Of a DNA stretch of 18,480 nt, positions 14,698 to 18,480 are shown one piece after another (the first letter of the stretch is position 1; each line of letters begins with the position of its first letter). The stretch spans positions 1 through 18,480 of the forward strand of contig NZ_CALIMQ010000183.1 of NCBI RefSeq assembly GCF_938045535.1, written 5' to 3'. The DNA is from an uncultured Campylobacter sp. (GTDB taxonomy: Bacteria > Campylobacterota > Campylobacteria > Campylobacterales > Campylobacteraceae). The notes under the pieces are model-generated. The model saw nothing but the letters and a program-made list of their open reading frames with translations, did not search any database and had not been told where the DNA came from. A program made the position numbers and the translations under genes.

Positions 14698-14727
14698 GGC
14701 GCAAATTCTATGAGAGGAATTTGCGCC
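14698..14727 (-). terminator. Intercistronic hairpin after the binding-protein gene
   Basis: GGCGCAAATTC (14698-14708) and GAATTTGCGCC (14717-14727) form a perfect 11-pair stem with an eight-base loop between the binding-protein stop and the nuclease-like gene. No U-run follows on the minus strand. It may protect the ABC transcript 3' end or cause partial termination rather than full termination. Confidence 0.5.
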
Positions 14728-14740
14728 TAAATTTTGCGGA

Positions 14741-15481
14741 TTATTTTAAATTATACTTTTCCAAAAGCTTTTCGTAGCTTCCGTCTTTTTTCATCTCCTC
14801 AAGCGCTGCATTAAACTTAGCTAGCAGCTCGGGATACTTGCCCTTATCAAATGCGATCGAAAAGCCCTCGCTGCCGTCGGATTCTTTAAAAAATGCGGTT
14901 AGATCGTCATTTTTCTTAAGATATTCGTAGCCTACGGACGAATCCACGCAAAGCGCATCGATCTTTTTGTTTTTCAGCGACATGACGGCTACAAAAACGT
15001 TCTCCGTAGCGCTAACCTCGGCACCTTTGATATCTCTGATCGCAAGCTCTTGAATGGTGCCTAGCTGCGCGGCAAGGCGCTTGCCCTGCAGATCCGACTT
15101 GGAATTTAACGAGCTATCGTCCTTACGCTTGACATATAAATTTTCGACCTTGTAGTAAGGATTTGTGAAATCGATAGCCTTTTTACGAGCCGGCGTCGCG
15201 CTCATTCCCGAGGCGATCATATCGATTTTGCCGCTTTTAATCGCAGGGATTAGCCCGTCAAAACTCATATTTAAAATTTCATATTTCACACCCGCGCGCT
15301 TGGCAAGCTCGGCTACTAGATCCATATCAAAGCCCGTGACTTTGGAGTTTTCATCCACGAACTCAAACGGCGGATACTCGGCGTTCGTGCCTACGATGAG
15401 CGTATCTTTGGTGATGTCCTTAGCGACCAGCGAGCCGCAAAGCAAAGCGCCCGCAACTAGAAATCTAATAAATTTTTTCAT
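14741..15481 (-). CDS. Amino acid ABC transporter substrate-binding protein
   Basis: This 246-residue protein has a signal peptide (cleavage probably near residue 20, ahead of KDITKDTLIVGTNAEYPPFEF). It is a class 3 extracellular solute-binding protein. The family signature GFDMDLVAELAKRAG is followed by FDGLIPAIKSGKIDMIASGMSAT and RKKAIDFTNPYY, with the conserved Arg that binds the amino acid carboxyl group. There is a Cys in the signal peptide (LLCGSL), but a lipobox reading is uncertain, so the protein may be free or lipid-anchored. It belongs with the ATPase and permease upstream; AAAGGAGAGGG before the ATG gives strong translation, as expected for a component made in excess. The substrate (such as cysteine, histidine or glutamine) cannot be read from the sequence. 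Confidence 0.93.
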   Translation of the reverse strand: MKKFIRFLVAGALLCGSLVAKDITKDTLIVGTNAEYPPFEFVDENSKVTGFDMDLVAELAKRAGVKYEILNMSFDGLIPAIKSGKIDMIASGMSATPARKKAIDFTNPYYKVENLYVKRKDDSSLNSKSDLQGKRLAAQLGTIQELAIRDIKGAEVSATENVFVAVMSLKNKKIDALCVDSSVGYEYLKKNDDLTAFFKESDGSEGFSIAFDKGKYPELLAKFNAALEEMKKDGSYEKLLEKYNLK

Positions 15482-15492
15482 TTCCCTCTCCT

Positions 15493-16221
15493 TTAGTGGT
15501 TTAAAATTTTATTTAAAAATTCTTTTAATCTCGGATTTTGCGGATTTTCAAATACGTTTTTAGGCGTATCGTCCACAGCGATCTTGCCGCCCTCCATAAA
15601 AAAAATCCTATTTGCGACATTGCGTGCAAAGCCCATCTCATGAGTTACCACAAGCATCGTAATGCCCTCTTTGGCGACCTCTTTCATTATACCTAACACC
15701 TCGCCGATCATCTCGGGATCTAGTGCCGAGGTAGGCTCGTCGAATAAAATCACGTCCGGATTTACCGCCAAACTTCTAGCGATTGCGATGCGTTGCTTTT
15801 GCCCGCCGCTAAGCTTGTGTGGATAAGTATAGGCCTTATCACTAAGACCGACCTTTTGCAGCAGCTCCTCTGCTTTTGCGTAGGCTTGTTCTTTAGTATA
15901 GATACCCGCTTTTATGGGCGCTAGAGTTAAATTTTCCAGCACGTTTTTATTTGCAAAGAGGTTGAAATGCTGAAACACCATGCTTACCTTGCGGCGGATC
16001 GCGTTAATGTCGGTGTTTTTGTCCGTCACGTTCTTGCCGTCTATTTTGATCGTGCCACTAGTCGGGGTTTCGAGTAAATTTAAACAGCGCAAAAACGTCG
16101 ATTTACCTCCGCCGCTAGGGCCGATTATCGCTACGATATCGCCTTTATTTATCGTCTTGCTAATGTCGTCTAAAACGAGCAGTTCGCCGTAGTATTTCGT
16201 TAAATTCGAGATCTCAATCAT
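15493..16221 (-). CDS. Polar amino acid ABC transporter ATP-binding protein
   Basis: This 242-residue ATPase is of the GlnQ/HisP type and powers the transporter from the cytoplasm. It has Walker A GPSGGGKST (residues 34-42), Q-loop VFQHFNLF, signature LSGGQKQR, Walker B VILFDEPTSALDPE and the switch histidine in VVTHEMGFA. Length and motifs are complete. Its ATG overlaps the permease stop by eight bases and the binding-protein gene starts 11 bases after its stop, so the three form a tightly coupled unit. Confidence 0.96.
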   Translation of the reverse strand: MIEISNLTKYYGELLVLDDISKTINKGDIVAIIGPSGGGKSTFLRCLNLLETPTSGTIKIDGKNVTDKNTDINAIRRKVSMVFQHFNLFANKNVLENLTLAPIKAGIYTKEQAYAKAEELLQKVGLSDKAYTYPHKLSGGQKQRIAIARSLAVNPDVILFDEPTSALDPEMIGEVLGIMKEVAKEGITMLVVTHEMGFARNVANRIFFMEGGKIAVDDTPKNVFENPQNPRLKEFLNKILNH

Positions 16222-16918
16222 TTCTATTTAACCTTCTCTCCAGCATTTTTACCAAAAGTGAGAAAAATTTCACGCTCGCATAGTAGATCACCGCCGCAAA
16301 AAGTATCGGCTGGACGGTATAAAGCGCCGCCTGCATACTTTTTGAAAAAAACGTAAGATCGGTAATTGCTACGAGACCCACGACCGAGGTTTCTTTAAAA
16401 AGGCTAATAAACTCATTCGCAAGCGCGGGCAAAATGTTTTTTATCGCCTGCGGAAAGACGATCTCTTTCATCGCCGTACCGTAGCCTAGCCCCATCGCGC
16501 GCGCAGCTTCCATCTGGCCGCGATCGACGCTGTTTATGCCGCTGCGCACTATCTCTGCGACGTAGGCGGAGCTATTAAGCCCCAGCGCGAAGATCGCAGC
16601 TGCGATATTATTGCTCCACGTAGCAAAGATAATAAATACGAACACCATCAGCTGGATAACGATCGGAGTTCCGCGGATGATGTCTACGTATTCGTCGATA
16701 ATGAAGCTTAAAAATTTATTGTTTAGAAATTTTAAAAATGCCAGCATAAATCCTAATGCGATACCGATCACAATGCCGCCGGAGGTCAAAATAAGAGTGA
16801 TGCCGTAACTTTTGGCGTATGAAATTTTTTGCGCTTCGCTCAGTTCGGGATAGGTGAAATAAAGCCCCACGGCGATTACAGTCAAAACAAATACGACCTT
16901 TAAAATTTTCTCGTTCAA
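16214..16918 (-). CDS. Polar amino acid ABC transporter permease
   Basis: This 234-residue inner-membrane protein has a HisM/GlnP-like permease domain. The start is TTG at 16916-16918, with AAAAAGG upstream. An N-terminal membrane helix is followed by the transport domain. The EAA loop that docks the ATPase is visible as GQMEAARAMGLGYGTAMKEI..PQAIKNILPAL. DEYVDIIRGTPIVIQLM is the typical family motif for polar amino acid permeases. Only one permease gene is present, so the channel is probably a homodimer. It is the first gene of the minus-strand operon, facing putP. Confidence 0.93.
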   Translation of the reverse strand: MNEKILKVVFVLTVIAVGLYFTYPELSEAQKISYAKSYGITLILTSGGIVIGIALGFMLAFLKFLNNKFLSFIIDEYVDIIRGTPIVIQLMVFVFIIFATWSNNIAAAIFALGLNSSAYVAEIVRSGINSVDRGQMEAARAMGLGYGTAMKEIVFPQAIKNILPALANEFISLFKETSVVGLVAITDLTFFSKSMQAALYTVQPILFAAVIYYASVKFFSLLVKMLERRLNRND

Positions 16919-16954
16919 CCAAGGCGCCTTTTTCTTAAAATTTAAACGGCAAGA

Positions 16955-16960
16955 ATACTA
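16955..16960 (-). promoter_or_regulatory. Possible -10 box of the ABC transporter operon
   Basis: On the minus strand TAGTAT follows a T-rich stretch (CGAAATTTTAGTATTC), about 37 bases before the TTG start. It is a modest match and no other candidate is clearer. Confidence 0.3.
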
Positions 16961-17015
16961 AAATTTCGTTAAAATCTGGCTAAATTCCGAAAGTAAAATT
17001 TTATTTGAAATAGAG

Positions 17016-17021
17016 TAAAAT
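17016..17021 (+). promoter_or_regulatory. Possible -10 box of putP
   Basis: TAAAAT in the context GAGTAAAATTAGC lies 24 bases before the putP ATG, with an AT-rich upstream region. AAGGAGG at 17034-17040 is a strong ribosome binding site. Confidence 0.4.
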
Positions 17022-17045
17022 TAGCTTTTTTAAAAGGAGGCAACG

Positions 17046-18480
17046 ATGAGCTTTTGGACCTATTGCGCAATCGCGATATATTTCGGCGCGCTTATTTTTA
17101 TAGGTAGGTATTATTATGACAAGAATGCGAGCTTAAGCGAGTATCTGCTCGATAATCGCCGCTTGGGCCCATTCGTAACGGCGCTTAGCGCGGGCGCTAG
17201 CGATATGAGCGGCTGGATGCTTTTGGGGGTGCCGGGCGCGATGTTCGCAACGGGGATTTGCAATATCTGGATCGCCCTAGGACTTTGCGTGGGCGCGTGG
17301 TGCAATTATAAATTTCTTGCAAAAAGGCTTAGAATTTACACCGAGGTAGCAAGCGACAGCGTCACGATCCCGGATTTTTTAGAAAACCGCTTTAAAGACC
17401 GCACCAAGACGCTTCGCATTATCTCCGGGCTTTTGATCATCATATTTTTTACGCTCTATGTAAGCAGCGGCATCATTGCAGGCGGCAAGACCTTTGAGAG
17501 TTTTTTCGGGCTAAATTTCACCTACGGCGCGGTCGCTACGATCTTAATCGTCGTGTTTTATACCTTTTTCGGCGGATTTAAGGCCGTCGCGATTACTGAC
17601 ACATTTCAGGGCGCGCTGATGTTTGCGGTGCTTATTTTGATCCCTCTGTTTTCTTATCGCGCGTTGCAGATCCCTGCAGACAGCTCCTTTTTGGCGCAGG
17701 TGCGGCTCTACGGCGCGAGCCACTTAGATCTATTTTACAATCAAAGCTTCTTGGGCGTTTTAGGTCTGCTTGCCTGGGGGCTCGGATACTTCGGGCAGCC
17801 GCACATCATCGTGCGCTTTATGGCGATTAGAAGCTCGAGTGAGCTTGATAGCGCGCGCCGCATCGGAATTTCGTGGATGGTACTAGGGTTAGTAGGCGCG
17901 ATGCTTAGCGGCCTAATCGGTTTTGTCTATTTTTCGCAAAAGGGCCTTAGCATAGACGATCCCGAAAAAATTTTCCTAGAGCTTGGCAAAATTTTCTTTC
18001 ATCCATTTGTCCTAGGCGTCATAATCTCTGCGGTGCTGGCGGCGATTATGAGCACCATCTCAAGTCAGCTTTTGGTAAGCGCGAGCGCGGTTACGAAGGA
18101 TTTTATCTTCGCGTTTTATAAAAAAGAGGTGAGCGAGCGCACGCAGACGCTAAGCAGCCGTATCGCCGTCGTGATCATCGCCGCGGTCGCCGCGATCTTG
18201 GCGTTTGGCTCAAACGATACGGTGCTAAACGTCGTGGGTAACGCTTGGGCGGGATTTGGCGCGAGCTTTGGCGCGGTGCTGCTTTTCAGCCTGTATTCTA
18301 AAAAGATGAGCGCGCTCTCGGCTTTGGTGGGTATGCTCGTAGGCGGTATCACGGTAATTTGTTGGATCTTATCGGGGCTTTCGGCGGTCGTTTACGAGCT
18401 GCTGCCGGGCTTTTGCTTTTCGGCGCTCGCGATACTGCTCGTAAATCGCTACAACTCCGTGCTCGATAAGATGGCGGATG
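17046..18480 (+). CDS. putP: Sodium/proline symporter (cut by window end)
   Basis: This is a Na+/solute symporter of the SSS family; 478 codons are visible and the frame is open to the window edge. LSAGASDMSGWMLLG near residues 49-63 matches the PutP segment that holds the Na+-binding Asp55 and Ser57 of E. coli. GLGYFGQPHIIVRFMAI and SAVLAAIMSTISSQLLV (the latter with the Ser/Thr pair of the second Na+ site region) are further PutP hallmarks. About eleven to thirteen membrane segments are expected; most are visible. PutP imports proline, a main carbon and nitrogen source in many campylobacters, usually with PutA nearby, which may lie beyond the window. It is transcribed divergently from the ABC transporter, with a strong AAGGAGG ribosome binding site. 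Confidence 0.92.
   Translation, partial: MSFWTYCAIAIYFGALIFIGRYYYDKNASLSEYLLDNRRLGPFVTALSAGASDMSGWMLLGVPGAMFATGICNIWIALGLCVGAWCNYKFLAKRLRIYTEVASDSVTIPDFLENRFKDRTKTLRIISGLLIIIFFTLYVSSGIIAGGKTFESFFGLNFTYGAVATILIVVFYTFFGGFKAVAITDTFQGALMFAVLILIPLFSYRALQIPADSSFLAQVRLYGASHLDLFYNQSFLGVLGLLAWGLGYFGQPHIIVRFMAIRSSSELDSARRIGISWMVLGLVGAMLSGLIGFVYFSQKGLSIDDPEKIFLELGKIFFHPFVLGVIISAVLAAIMSTISSQLLVSASAVTKDFIFAFYKKEVSERTQTLSSRIAVVIIAAVAAILAFGSNDTVLNVVGNAWAGFGASFGAVLLFSLYSKKMSALSALVGMLVGGITVICWILSGLSAVVYELLPGFCFSALAILLVNRYNSVLDKMAD

Overview
This window reads as chromosomal DNA from a Campylobacter (Campylobacterota). GC is moderate, coding is dense on both strands, and AAATTT/AAAATTTT is extremely frequent even between genes. 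The gene set also fits: a peptidoglycan O-acetylation cluster, SelW-like selenoprotein, EF-P, CPYC thiol oxidoreductase, class V aminotransferase, UppP, ThiE, polar amino acid ABC transporter and PutP. The GC content and AAATTT richness suggest the C. gracilis/curvus/concisus/showae side of the genus. That species-level placement is inference.

Layout. 1-703: no convincing gene, degenerate AT-rich repeats. 704-4651 (+): peptidoglycan O-acetylation operon, with an MBOAT acyltransferase (PatA), an SGNH protein (PatB-like) and an Ape1-like SGNH lipoprotein. The third gene is broken by a frameshift that removing 32 bases at 4364-4395 would repair. 5011-5721 (+): small metallophosphoesterase. 5873-6106 (+): a 77-residue SelW/Rdx-family selenoprotein with an in-frame TGA as Sec codon in a CxxU motif, a SECIS-like hairpin right after it, its own promoter and a terminator. 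A normal ORF finder misses this gene. 6377-6943 (-): EF-P, divergent from 7032-7772 (+), a secreted DsbC/DsbG-like protein. 7773-8041: three stacked inverted-repeat structures. 8042-8851 (-): DUF234/PD-(D/E)XK-like protein with an uncertain N-terminus. 8977-10293 (+): class V aminotransferase/cysteine desulfurase-like enzyme. 10294-10878: about 0.6 kb of degenerate AAATTTT repeats.

10922-16918 (-) looks like one long transcription unit read right to left: ABC permease, ABC ATPase, amino acid binding protein, a hairpin, secreted nuclease-like protein, ThiE, UppP and a phosphoethanolamine-transferase-like membrane enzyme. Several junctions overlap by 4-15 bases. It ends at an inverted repeat at 10879-10917. 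Divergent from it, putP (17046 onward, +) runs off the window end.

Functionally, much of the window concerns the cell envelope: peptidoglycan O-acetylation and de-acetylation, undecaprenyl phosphate recycling, surface decoration with phosphoethanolamine-like groups, and periplasmic disulfide handling. Amino acid uptake (ABC system and PutP) is the second theme. The strongest hidden features are the selenoprotein and the interrupted Ape1 gene.
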